A stretch of 23,093 bases of DNA from a virus. Both the position numbers and the translations under genes were made by a program. How positions within the stretch are numbered: the stretch's first letter is position 1; each line of letters starts with the position of its first letter. Below the pieces are notes generated by a model. That model did not search any database. It was not told the DNA's origin and saw only the letters and a program-made list of their open reading frames with translations. Positions 15,128 through 21,072 of the stretch are shown here, piece by piece. Location: the IMG/VR virus record IMGVR_UViG_3300030108_001674, positions 1 to 23,093 of that record. The stretch is one strand, 5' to 3'.

Positions 15128-15733
15128 TTAGCTCTTTTTAGCCGGTGTCGCGCCAGCAGGGGTAGGCGCGATGGCGTCGTTGAGCATATCCAGAACCTTC
15201 ATCAGGCCCTCTGGCGGGCCGTCATCACGCGCGACCACCTTGACATCGTACTTGGCACTGTTGTCGCTCTTGCGACTGTTCTCGCTGTGGTTGGCTACGG
15301 AGCCGTGAACGGTCACGTCACAGCTAAACAGGCCAGCGTTGTACTTGGCGTGCGCTGTAAGCTCAGCCTTTGTGTCGGATGTGGTCTTACTGGATGTCGA
15401 TGACTTCACTTCCATGGTGAAACGGACCTCAGCCTCCTTCACGGAGAGAGAGGGCGTGTTGATGATGGCCAGCAGTGGAACTTGTAGGTCAACCTTCTCC
15501 AGTGATGTGGAACCATCAGGAGCCGTGGTGGGGCGGTTGAAGCTGAAGTCGACCGTGCGGGCACTCATGTTGCCGCCACCGGCATCGTTCAGTCCGACAT
15601 CCTTGATGAAGTCGCTGGAAGCCTTGGCAAGGAGCGTCTGAGCGCTACAGGCGGCCTTGAGTGGGCCACCGATAAGCTGGTCCATGGGGAGACCACCAAA
15701 CTGGTCTGACATCTTTACAAGTTGATCTGGCAT
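15128..15733 (-). CDS. DUF2589-like protein, 201 aa
   Basis: Two adjacent ATG codons lie at 15736 and 15733; AGGAG ends three bases before the first and six before the second, so I choose 15733. From memory of the family, the N-terminus (LPMDQLIGGPLKAACSAQTLLAKASSDFIKDVG, residues about 15-47) is the typical DUF2589 opening helix pair. A beta-rich middle follows (VDLQVPLLAIINTPSLSVKEAEVRFTMEV, then repeated amphipathic strands) and the protein ends with the family-like PPEGLMKVLDMLNDAIAP and a Lys tail. The function of DUF2589 is unknown to me. The gene is last in the exonuclease/RecT operon, its ribosome site overlapping the stop of a related gene. I see no signal peptide or membrane segment. 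Confidence 0.8.
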   Translation of the reverse strand: MPDQLVKMSDQFGGLPMDQLIGGPLKAACSAQTLLAKASSDFIKDVGLNDAGGGNMSARTVDFSFNRPTTAPDGSTSLEKVDLQVPLLAIINTPSLSVKEAEVRFTMEVKSSTSSKTTSDTKAELTAHAKYNAGLFSCDVTVHGSVANHSENSRKSDNSAKYDVKVVARDDGPPEGLMKVLDMLNDAIAPTPAGATPAKKS

Positions 15734-15742
15734 CATTTACTC

Positions 15743-16237
15743 CTATGGAATCAGCTTTATTAGCTGGTCATCGATTCTTGCATAACCTTCAGGGGGTTCA
15801 CTGCCCTTGAAAATCAGCTTTACCTTAGCAGCATTGTTCTGCTTTTTGAACCATGACGGAGTGTTGGCGCAAGGCCGGACCATCAACTTGCCTTTCTTCT
15901 TGTCCGCCGTAAGCCCAGAGATCTCGACAGACATCTCCACTTCAAGCGTATCCACACGCAGGCTTTGACCCGTCGTGAGCGACTGGAGGGGGACCGGAAC
16001 TCTCTTGTGTACCAGTACTCCATCTTCCCATGTTGGGATTTCCATGACGACCATGCGAGGTACATAAATGGGCCTTCCATGTTCATCATTAAGTGGCTCC
16101 CCGGAATCATCAGTCTTTTGCTCCCAGAACTCCTCGTTCGTAATCGAGTCAAGCTCATGGCGCTCGGCAATATCTGTGGCCGCGATGACGGCAGACTGAA
16201 TCGAATGGACAATGTCGTCTAATGAGTGATCAGCCAT
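15743..16237 (-). CDS. DUF2589-like paralogue, 164 aa
   Basis: ATG 16237 has GGAGAG a few bases upstream, between the tRNA and the gene. The N-terminus (MADHSLDDIVHSIQSAVIAATDIAERHELDSI) has the two-helix look of DUF2589 proteins, followed by an insertion naming an acidic loop (DDSGEPLNDEHGRPIYVPRMVVMEIP). The segment VPVPLQSLTTGQSLRVDTLEVEMSVEISG matches VPLLAIINTPSLSVKEAEVRFTMEV of the next gene in order and spacing, and VKLIFKGSEPPEGYARIDDQLIKLIP matches its C-terminal PPEG segment. The two are thus diverged relatives, probably forming a hetero-complex or sharing a binding partner. This copy lacks the LIGGPL element. Function unknown. Confidence 0.78.
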   Translation of the reverse strand: MADHSLDDIVHSIQSAVIAATDIAERHELDSITNEEFWEQKTDDSGEPLNDEHGRPIYVPRMVVMEIPTWEDGVLVHKRVPVPLQSLTTGQSLRVDTLEVEMSVEISGLTADKKKGKLMVRPCANTPSWFKKQNNAAKVKLIFKGSEPPEGYARIDDQLIKLIP

Positions 16238-16255
16238 GATCTCTCCAAATTATGA

Positions 16256-16331
16256 TGGCGGGGCGGTTGGACTCGAACCAACAACGTTCGGGATTACAAC
16301 CCGATGCACCTGCCAGTGGCGCCTCACCCCA
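16256..16331 (-). tRNA. tRNA with anticodon GUA (Tyr), class-I shape
   Basis: Read on the minus strand from 16331, the 76 bases fold as a cloverleaf: acceptor TGGGGTG/CGCCCCG (7 bp, two G-U pairs), D arm GCGCC-ACTGGCA-GGTGC, anticodon arm TCGGG-TTGTAAT-CCCGA (anticodon GTA, T33 present), variable loop ACGTT and T arm GTTGG-TTCGAGT-CCAAC. The sequence ends in GCCA. Oddities: position 8 is A instead of the invariant U, the 1-72 pair would be U-G with C73 followed by CA, or the helix is one pair short with G73 and an encoded CCA. Bacterial Tyr tRNAs normally have a long variable arm, which is absent here; the ends look more like bacterial tRNA-Gln. It abuts the stop codon of the FmdB-like gene and is likely cut from the operon transcript. 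Confidence 0.75.
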
Positions 16332-16535
16332 TTACTTTTTCTTCAGGCCGTAGTTGTCCCTCGCCCAGCCTTCACCCTTGAGGCTGAAGTTGGTCACGCA
16401 TATCTTGCGCTTCATGTCGACTGACGTGCCCAGGTCGAGAGCACAAGCCCCACAGTGGGGGCTTGGGTCTCCGAATGCCTGTAAAACCTCAACAGTCAGA
16501 TCGCAGTTAGGACAGACGAACTGATACAACGGCAT
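16332..16535 (-). CDS. FmdB-type zinc ribbon protein, 67 aa
   Basis: ATG 16535 gives the family start MPLYQFVCPNC; an upstream in-frame start would add 14 unrelated residues and overlap the preceding gene. Cys8, Cys11, Cys28 and Cys31 form two CxxC pairs of a zinc ribbon, and the end (RKICVTNFSLKGEGWARDNYG) is the conserved FmdB tail (F-x-L-K-G-x-G-W). FmdB-family proteins are small putative regulators first linked to formamidase/amidase genes; they are frequent in phages, where the role is not known to me. The start lies four bases after the TGA of the upstream gene with a weak ribosome site, so translation is likely coupled. The stop codon touches the first base of the tRNA. Confidence 0.85.
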   Translation of the reverse strand: MPLYQFVCPNCDLTVEVLQAFGDPSPHCGACALDLGTSVDMKRKICVTNFSLKGEGWARDNYGLKKK

Positions 16536-16539
16536 CGTA

Positions 16540-17199
16540 TCAGTCGTTGAAGACCACAGGCTCTGGCTCAGGCTCACCCGATGCTGCCACTGGCTCAGCC
16601 GGAATCGTAGCAGACGTTGTCGTCTTGGCTGCGATTGCCTCTACAAGCTTCTCAATCATGCCTGCAAGATGTGAGTCATCAGTCTGACGGTTGGTCAGAG
16701 CATCAACAACCTCTTGAGGGATCGGGTTCGTCTGAACGTTTACGGTGGTAGCAACAGGCGCTCCGTTTCGGTACTGAAGATCCTCATTGTTGTCGACATC
16801 GACAAACTTGACCACGATGAACAGACGCTCAACCTTGTCTGAGTCGTGATCAATCTTGCTCTCGAACTCAAGCAGCTTCCAGTCACCGTTAGGCTGACTG
16901 TTCCGAATGGTCTTCGTCATGCCTGCGATGGTTGCATTCAGCATGTTCGCCCATGTTGGCTCAGTCACGTTGCCCTGGAGGTTGTGAAGAGGCCATGACG
17001 AATCAGCCAGACGAGTCCGGTATCCCTCACAGTTTGAGACCTGTGCATCAGTGAGTTGCTGCTCACCGAACACATCATTCACCACCCGCAGAAGCAGAGA
17101 CGTTTGGTTGATTGTAGGGATCTCAGATTCATTCGACTTAGGCTTGGTACGCTCACCGAATGGATTCTTCGCCTTCTTAGCTTCATCAAACAAACTCAT
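16540..17199 (-). CDS. Unknown protein with acidic tail, possible ssDNA-binding accessory, 219 aa
   Basis: ATG 17199 is preceded by a strong AAGGAGA. The N-terminal 30 residues are Lys-rich and polar (FDEAKKAKNPFGERTKPK), the middle (about 33-150) looks globular with conserved-looking aromatic positions (SSWPLHNLQGNV, EPTWANMLNATIAGM) and beta strands (DKVERLFIVVKFVDVDNNED). The last 30 residues are disordered, rich in Pro and Glu (EPVAASGEPEPEPVVFND), ending with an acidic-hydrophobic tip. A globular domain with an acidic tip tail, encoded next to RecT, exonuclease and HNH genes, is compatible with an ssDNA-binding or recombination accessory protein. I do not recognise the family and the tip is not the classical DDDIPF, so this is a weak inference. 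Confidence 0.78.
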   Translation of the reverse strand: MSLFDEAKKAKNPFGERTKPKSNESEIPTINQTSLLLRVVNDVFGEQQLTDAQVSNCEGYRTRLADSSWPLHNLQGNVTEPTWANMLNATIAGMTKTIRNSQPNGDWKLLEFESKIDHDSDKVERLFIVVKFVDVDNNEDLQYRNGAPVATTVNVQTNPIPQEVVDALTNRQTDDSHLAGMIEKLVEAIAAKTTTSATIPAEPVAASGEPEPEPVVFND

Positions 17200-17210
17200 A
17201 ATGTTCTCCT

Positions 17211-17432
17211 TTACTTTCTTGAACGATTTGTTTTTTTACTTTCAACTCTAAGGTTTTTCTTCGAGTTGTTTGTTGGGTTTCCATCTTTATGATGGACATC
17301 TTTTCCATCGCCTTTCTTAACTCGTATCAACATGGTCATGATACGGCGAGCACGATTGCGCCCAGCGCGCCTCTTCTTTTGATCTGGCTTGCTGTGGTAC
17401 TGCTCGTACTCGCGTTTGTAATCACGGGCCAT
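17211..17432 (-). CDS. Small HNH-like protein, 73 aa
   Basis: ATG 17432 lies eight bases after the RecT stop, with GAGGA overlapping that stop about twelve bases away. The product is very basic: MARDYKREYEQYHSKPDQKK, RRAGRNRARR, and an HNH-like C-terminal motif DVHHKDGNPTNNSKKNLRV followed by TNRSRK. The His-His-x-Asp, Asn-Asn and NLR elements agree with the metal-binding His, the beta turn and the end helix of HNH nucleases; a third catalytic His is replaced by other residues. Such 70-80 aa proteins are frequent in phages as HNH relatives that may nick DNA or only bind it. Here it lies in the recombination operon, between RecT and the acidic-tailed protein. Confidence 0.8.
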   Translation of the reverse strand: MARDYKREYEQYHSKPDQKKRRAGRNRARRIMTMLIRVKKGDGKDVHHKDGNPTNNSKKNLRVESKKTNRSRK

Positions 17433-17440
17433 GCTGTCGA

Positions 17441-18259
17441 TTAATCCTCAAGCAATGATTCTTCTGCGTCCGTTTGCTGCACAAGCTCATCAAGCTGCTC
17501 AGACAAAACGTTCATGGTGTTGACTTCTGGAACCTCGTTCATGTCTACCACGTTGAGATCCTCAGCCGGTGCATCCTGAATACCGTCGTGCTCGTAAGCG
17601 CTTGTGGTGGTGTCGTCCATGGTGACGATGCCGCGAGCAAACGCATACCGGAGCCCGGTCTTGAGCGCCATCTCAATGGGCCACTGACCCCACGGGGACT
17701 GGTTCTTGTTGCGCTTGTAGGAGTCCGAGTTTGCCCGACGCTTCTCGATGTCAGCCTTGCGGATCACGACGAAGTCCTTGCTGCCGTCCTTGTAGTGAGC
17801 GACGACATAGACTGCCACCAGGGTGTCCCAGGACTGATCTGCCGAGAGATCAGGAACGTGCTCCAGCTTCGGCTCCGTCCCTTCAATGACGTGGAACGTG
17901 TCGCTCTCAAACACCGCCTTGGTGCGGAGGCGCACACCGCTTCGAGCGGCGAGCTTCGAGAAGCCTCGATGAGATACCTGCCACTGTAGGCTTTTGCCTC
18001 GTGGAAGCAGGTAGACATCTGGTAGCGGCCCACCAGGCATAAGGCCTGTCATCGCCGAGAGGGCGACGGCCTGGGCTACTGATGCGGGGTCACACCCGTA
18101 TAGACGGTCATTGGTCTGGGCAGCCTGACGGAATGCCAGGGCTACACGACCTGCTGCCTTTGCCCCTTCTTCCGTACCTGCCATTGCCTGGAGGAAGTCA
18201 GAGGCCTTGGACTCTACGACGTTCCTGAAGTGATGTGCTGGGTGGATTGCTGTGCTCAT
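17441..18259 (-). CDS. recT: RecT family single-strand annealing protein
   Basis: RecT anneals complementary single strands and works with a 5'-3' exonuclease in phage recombination. The 272 residues show the RecT layout: an N-terminal helix region, CDPASVAQAVALSAMTGLMPGGPLPDVYLLPRG (about 56-88), the LQWQVSHRGFSKLAARSG core (91-108), VVAHYKDGSKDFVVIRKADIEKRR near 150-175, and a C-terminal acidic tail (VLSEQLDELVQQTDAEESLLED). Length is typical. The start ATG 18259 overlaps the exonuclease stop by four bases (ATGA), the usual pairing of the two partners. The segment SPWGQWPIEMALKTGLRYAFARG matches the family's C-terminal core element. I am confident of the family. Confidence 0.95.
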   Translation of the reverse strand: MSTAIHPAHHFRNVVESKASDFLQAMAGTEEGAKAAGRVALAFRQAAQTNDRLYGCDPASVAQAVALSAMTGLMPGGPLPDVYLLPRGKSLQWQVSHRGFSKLAARSGVRLRTKAVFESDTFHVIEGTEPKLEHVPDLSADQSWDTLVAVYVVAHYKDGSKDFVVIRKADIEKRRANSDSYKRNKNQSPWGQWPIEMALKTGLRYAFARGIVTMDDTTTSAYEHDGIQDAPAEDLNVVDMNEVPEVNTMNVLSEQLDELVQQTDAEESLLED

Positions 18260-19170
18260 TTTTTCTCTCCTGTGAATGAGAACCTGAATGTTCGCGTTGG
18301 CTCGCCAATCTTAACGTAGTTCTTGGCGAGGTCTGGGTGATCAGCCTCGAATGAGGTCCGATCGAATCGACTACGTGGCTTGCTCTGAGACCACGTAGCT
18401 ACACCACTGATACCATATGCGGTACCGATTTCCTCTTTTATTTTATTCTCAAGCATCCGCTTTTTTTCGTCTAACTCGGCGCTCATGCGGCGGACCTCTT
18501 TGAGTTCCATGGCCAAGTCGAGGTGAGCCTCAGACGGCTCGATGAACTCCTTCGACTCTTGCTCGAATAGCTTAGCCAGGGATCTGGAGCATGCGGTGGA
18601 GCCGTCCACCTCTGGGGGCTTACCCTCTCGAATGTGACGGTCATACCAGTCCCTGACATAGTCGATCATCTTCGACTCGACTGATGAGTCCCTGTGAATC
18701 TTGAAGCATCGGTACTCATCGTTCATCGTTGCGAAGGCCGCAAGGTCACATCGCTCATCATCCGTAACGGCCATCTGCCAGATACACTGCGCCGCGTAGT
18801 ATGGCGGCACACCGTTGGAGCCTGACATGCCCCACTTGTGGTCGAACTTGCGCGTCGATTTGATCTCAAGCAGCCAACGAGCGTCCTCCGACTTCACAAA
18901 AAAGTCTGGGCGTGCATGCATCCACTCCTCTGGCCCGATGATTGGAGCGGCCTCGTACTCTGGTCCCTTCTCGATCTGGACGTTGTTCAGGTGTGCATAG
19001 TGGGCACCAATGGCTGGCTCAAGGATGTGACCTCGTTGCGTAGCTGCGGACGAGGAGCTTTCAGTCAGACCGTGGGCTCGTGCCCATACATCCCATGGGC
19101 TGCTCCAGGGGGACAGGCCGAGGATAGCCCCGATGCTGCTGCTCCCGATTGTGGGTAGGTTTTCATTCAT
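18256..19170 (-). CDS. YqaJ-type viral exonuclease (RecT partner), 304 aa
   Basis: This enzyme would degrade 5' ends of duplex DNA to expose 3' strands for RecT. GSSSIGAILGLSPWSSPWDVW (9-29) is the YqaJ signature; catalytic residues of the lambda-exonuclease fold are seen as E51 (HILEPAI), D89 (ARPDFF), E102-x-K104 (LLEIKSTR) and Q128 (YYAAQCIWQ). The C-terminal half has a coiled-coil stretch (LDLAMELKEVRRMSAELDEKKRMLENKI), then a short end rich in basic and aromatic residues. ATG 19170 is preceded by AGGA about ten bases away. It is the first gene of its operon, with a dyad-rich control region upstream, divergent from the regulator gene. Confidence 0.93.
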   Translation of the reverse strand: MNENLPTIGSSSIGAILGLSPWSSPWDVWARAHGLTESSSSAATQRGHILEPAIGAHYAHLNNVQIEKGPEYEAAPIIGPEEWMHARPDFFVKSEDARWLLEIKSTRKFDHKWGMSGSNGVPPYYAAQCIWQMAVTDDERCDLAAFATMNDEYRCFKIHRDSSVESKMIDYVRDWYDRHIREGKPPEVDGSTACSRSLAKLFEQESKEFIEPSEAHLDLAMELKEVRRMSAELDEKKRMLENKIKEEIGTAYGISGVATWSQSKPRSRFDRTSFEADHPDLAKNYVKIGEPTRTFRFSFTGEKK

Positions 19171-19188
19171 ACTGGCTGGTTCCTGTGT

Positions 19189-19228
19189 TTGACTTTACTG
19201 TATCACGGCGTGATGGTAATAACATCAC
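19189..19228. promoter_or_regulatory. Divergent control region with overlapping dyads (operator candidate)
   Basis: In the 90 bases between the exonuclease and the regulator, ATCACG-G-CGTGAT (19202-19214) is a perfect 13-bp dyad, and GTGATG-gtaataa-CATCAC (19210-19228) is a second one that shares the GTGAT half-site. A TTGACT at 19189-19194 could be a plus-strand -35 element, but no good -10 follows at standard spacing. The dyads are the natural target of the Cro/C1-like protein encoded at 19261, controlling both divergent transcripts; this is inference. Confidence 0.6.
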
Positions 19229-19260
19229 CTCACCCGGACAATTTCTGACTGGATTTTTTT

Positions 19261-19497
19261 ATGGACATACGATCATTCCGTGAGAGCCAGCCCGCTTTTT
19301 ACAGCCGATTTGGCTTCTGCAAGTGGATCAACGAGACACTCAGACCACAAGGCCTGAGCGTATCGGTGCCCTACTTGCGTGACCTGGAGTCGGGCCGATC
19401 GATTCCGTCTTTGCGTTTGGCTATCGCCATCGAAGACTTCACCAAGAAGAAAGTGACCGTGCGTGAGTGGGCTGGCCTTACGAGTGCAAGACGCTAA
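19261..19497 (+). CDS. Cro/C1-like helix-turn-helix regulator, 78 aa
   Basis: The gene is the only plus-strand gene in the right half. ATG 19261 is preceded by a weak GGA and seven T. The sequence FCKWINETLRPQGLSVSVPYLRDLESGRSIPSLRLAIAIEDFTKKKVTVREW fits the Cro/C1 or YdaS-like fold: helix, turn, recognition helix (about 33-46, with SVPYLRDLESGR and the conserved P-S-L), and an A-x-A-I-E-x-x-T ending. It would bind the two overlapping dyads just upstream and control the exonuclease/RecT operon and itself. The stop overlaps the stop of a minus-strand gene by four bases, so the replication operon runs into it head-on and may interfere with it. It is too short for a separate dimerisation domain. 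Confidence 0.75.
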   Translation: MDIRSFRESQPAFYSRFGFCKWINETLRPQGLSVSVPYLRDLESGRSIPSLRLAIAIEDFTKKKVTVREWAGLTSARR

Positions 19498-19703
19498 GCC
19501 TCAGCAGCCTTCGATGTCTTGAGTACATACATCATGCTGGCGTAAAGCTGTGCAAGTTCAAACTCGTTGTTCAGGATGTCGTGTAGCTCTTCAGCACTTT
19601 CGGCTTCGCAGACGAACTCATCTTCCTCGTCTCTGATGACGTAGCCGTCGCCGGTATCGACCATGTACCAGCCCTCAGGAAGTCTCTTCAATACATCAAT
19701 CAT
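19494..19703 (-). CDS. Small acidic protein of unknown function, 69 aa
   Basis: I take ATG 19703, one base after the TAA of the helicase gene, as the start; a longer frame upstream would only run antisense-like through the helicase coding region. The product is acidic (MIDVLKRLPEGWYMVDTGDGYVIRDEEDEFVCEAESAEELHDILNNEF) with a helical, slightly hydrophobic C-terminus (LAQLYASMMYVLKTSKAAEA). The first half looks like a small beta-hairpin sheet (GWYMVDTGDGYVIRDEEDEFV) followed by a helix, resembling many tiny phage accessory proteins. It ends the replication operon. No family recognised; translation is likely coupled to the helicase gene. Confidence 0.7.
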   Translation of the reverse strand: MIDVLKRLPEGWYMVDTGDGYVIRDEEDEFVCEAESAEELHDILNNEFELAQLYASMMYVLKTSKAAEA

Positions 19704-19704
19704 T

Positions 19705-21072
19705 TTAGGAGCACCCGAGCTTAGTGTAGAGCTTTTGACGCTTCCGAGCGAGTCCATGCATTGCTCCGCTATCGTCGATGCAATCAATAACAATCGGATC
19801 TTGCTTCTGTGGGTGGGGTCGCATGACGCGACCGATCCTTTGCTGTATTCGGCCCATAGCTTTCGTCGGAGTTGTGAGTACAACAGTGTCGAGTGATGGA
19901 AGATCAAGGCCCTCATCTGCGACCGTTGTGGCACATACGACCTGAATCTCTCTGTTATCTGCACGTTCTAAAACCTCTGCTCTTTGTTTCTTAGTCATCT
20001 TTCCTACGAGTGGCTCTGCGACAATCGAATGTGATTGCAGAACCCTGGCGATCTTCATGCAGTGATCCACACGATCGGAGAGAACAAGGATCTGTCGGCC
20101 ATTGTTGCAAGCCTTCACAACGCGATTGATGATCTTCTCGTTGCGATCATCATCCGTGGTCATCTTAGTAATAAGCTTCGACCAATCGACTCGATTAGGC
20201 GGACCACTGTAATCAGTGAATAGCCACTCGATTGTTGGCGCTACAACGTGCCCAGACGCAGTCAACTGAGCGTTGGTGATCTCATAGACCGGGTTGCCGA
20301 AGTGCCACCATAGAATTGATGTCAGACCATCCGGTCGCTCTGGCGTGGCCGTCAATCCGAGTCGGTGTCTTGCTGGCATGCAGAACATGACAGAACAAAA
20401 CGTATGCGCTGGAACGTGGTGTGCTTCATCAACGATACACATTCCGAACTGACGCCCGAACTTGTACCGTTCTGTAAATGACATTCGTTCAAGAGTCTGG
20501 AAAGTCGCGACGACAATCCGTCCAGAGTCATCCTTCTTACCCGCGCCATACTGGGTTGCCTCCTCGTTGAGCATTGACTGGATGCGATTCATCCACTGCA
20601 CTGCCAGGTCGTTGGTATGAACCAAGACCAGCGCCTTGGTGTTGAACTTGGTCATCGCTGAGACGCCGATGGCTGTCTTGCCGGCACCGCAGGGGGCGAC
20701 GATTACACCCTCACCTTTGTTCTTGAGCCACGCATTGAGTGCGCTCTGCTGGTAGTCTCGAAGCGAGAAGCCCTTCGATAGGGTCAACAGACGGGCGTCT
20801 GGTGCGGTCCTCACGTCGATGATGTTGCCCAGGTTCATCTGCGATGCTGCCTTGCGCGGCACGGCGAGACCTCCACCCCAGGGGTGATCGAGAGGAATCC
20901 GGTGACATGCATTGATGTGCTTGTCAGGAATAGGCACGTACTTGCCGTTCTTCCTCATGCCCATCGCCATGTCGTACTCAGGATTACGGATCTGAAATCT
21001 GCTCAGCACTGACTCTTCATTTTGATATCCAGGCGCGAGGAATACCCCGCCACCCATTGCTACTTTACTCAT
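19705..21072 (-). CDS. SF2 DNA helicase (SSL2/XPB-like DEAH type), 455 aa
   Basis: An ATP-driven strand-separating enzyme for replication or recombination. After a 95-residue N-terminal region, the motor domain shows FSLRDYQQSAL (102-112), Walker A APCGAGKT (126-133), VDEAHH (214-219; DEAH box), GLTATPERPDG (239-249), the second RecA-like domain with ILVLSDRVDHCMKIARVL (328-345), TTVADEGLDLPSLD (382-395) and QRIGRVMRP (411-419; arginine finger motif VI). The pattern is that of SSL2/XPB/phage UvsW-like helicases. The 1-95 region may contact DNA. ATG 21072 overlaps the TAA of the VapE-like gene by one base and has GGAAG upstream. It lies in the replication operon with the VapE-like and Toprim-type genes. 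Confidence 0.93.
   Translation of the reverse strand: MSKVAMGGGVFLAPGYQNEESVLSRFQIRNPEYDMAMGMRKNGKYVPIPDKHINACHRIPLDHPWGGGLAVPRKAASQMNLGNIIDVRTAPDARLLTLSKGFSLRDYQQSALNAWLKNKGEGVIVAPCGAGKTAIGVSAMTKFNTKALVLVHTNDLAVQWMNRIQSMLNEEATQYGAGKKDDSGRIVVATFQTLERMSFTERYKFGRQFGMCIVDEAHHVPAHTFCSVMFCMPARHRLGLTATPERPDGLTSILWWHFGNPVYEITNAQLTASGHVVAPTIEWLFTDYSGPPNRVDWSKLITKMTTDDDRNEKIINRVVKACNNGRQILVLSDRVDHCMKIARVLQSHSIVAEPLVGKMTKKQRAEVLERADNREIQVVCATTVADEGLDLPSLDTVVLTTPTKAMGRIQQRIGRVMRPHPQKQDPIVIDCIDDSGAMHGLARKRQKLYTKLGCS

Noticed and set aside
16236-16424. Plus-strand frame with a GLEPTT-like stretch
   Set aside because: This peptide is what results from reading the complement of a tRNA T arm; the tRNA on the minus strand and the FmdB-type gene explain the region.
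19704-19964. Longer start for the small acidic protein at 19494
   Set aside because: The upstream part overlaps the 3' end of the SF2 helicase in another frame and has no family-like character; ATG 19703 is coupled to the helicase stop.
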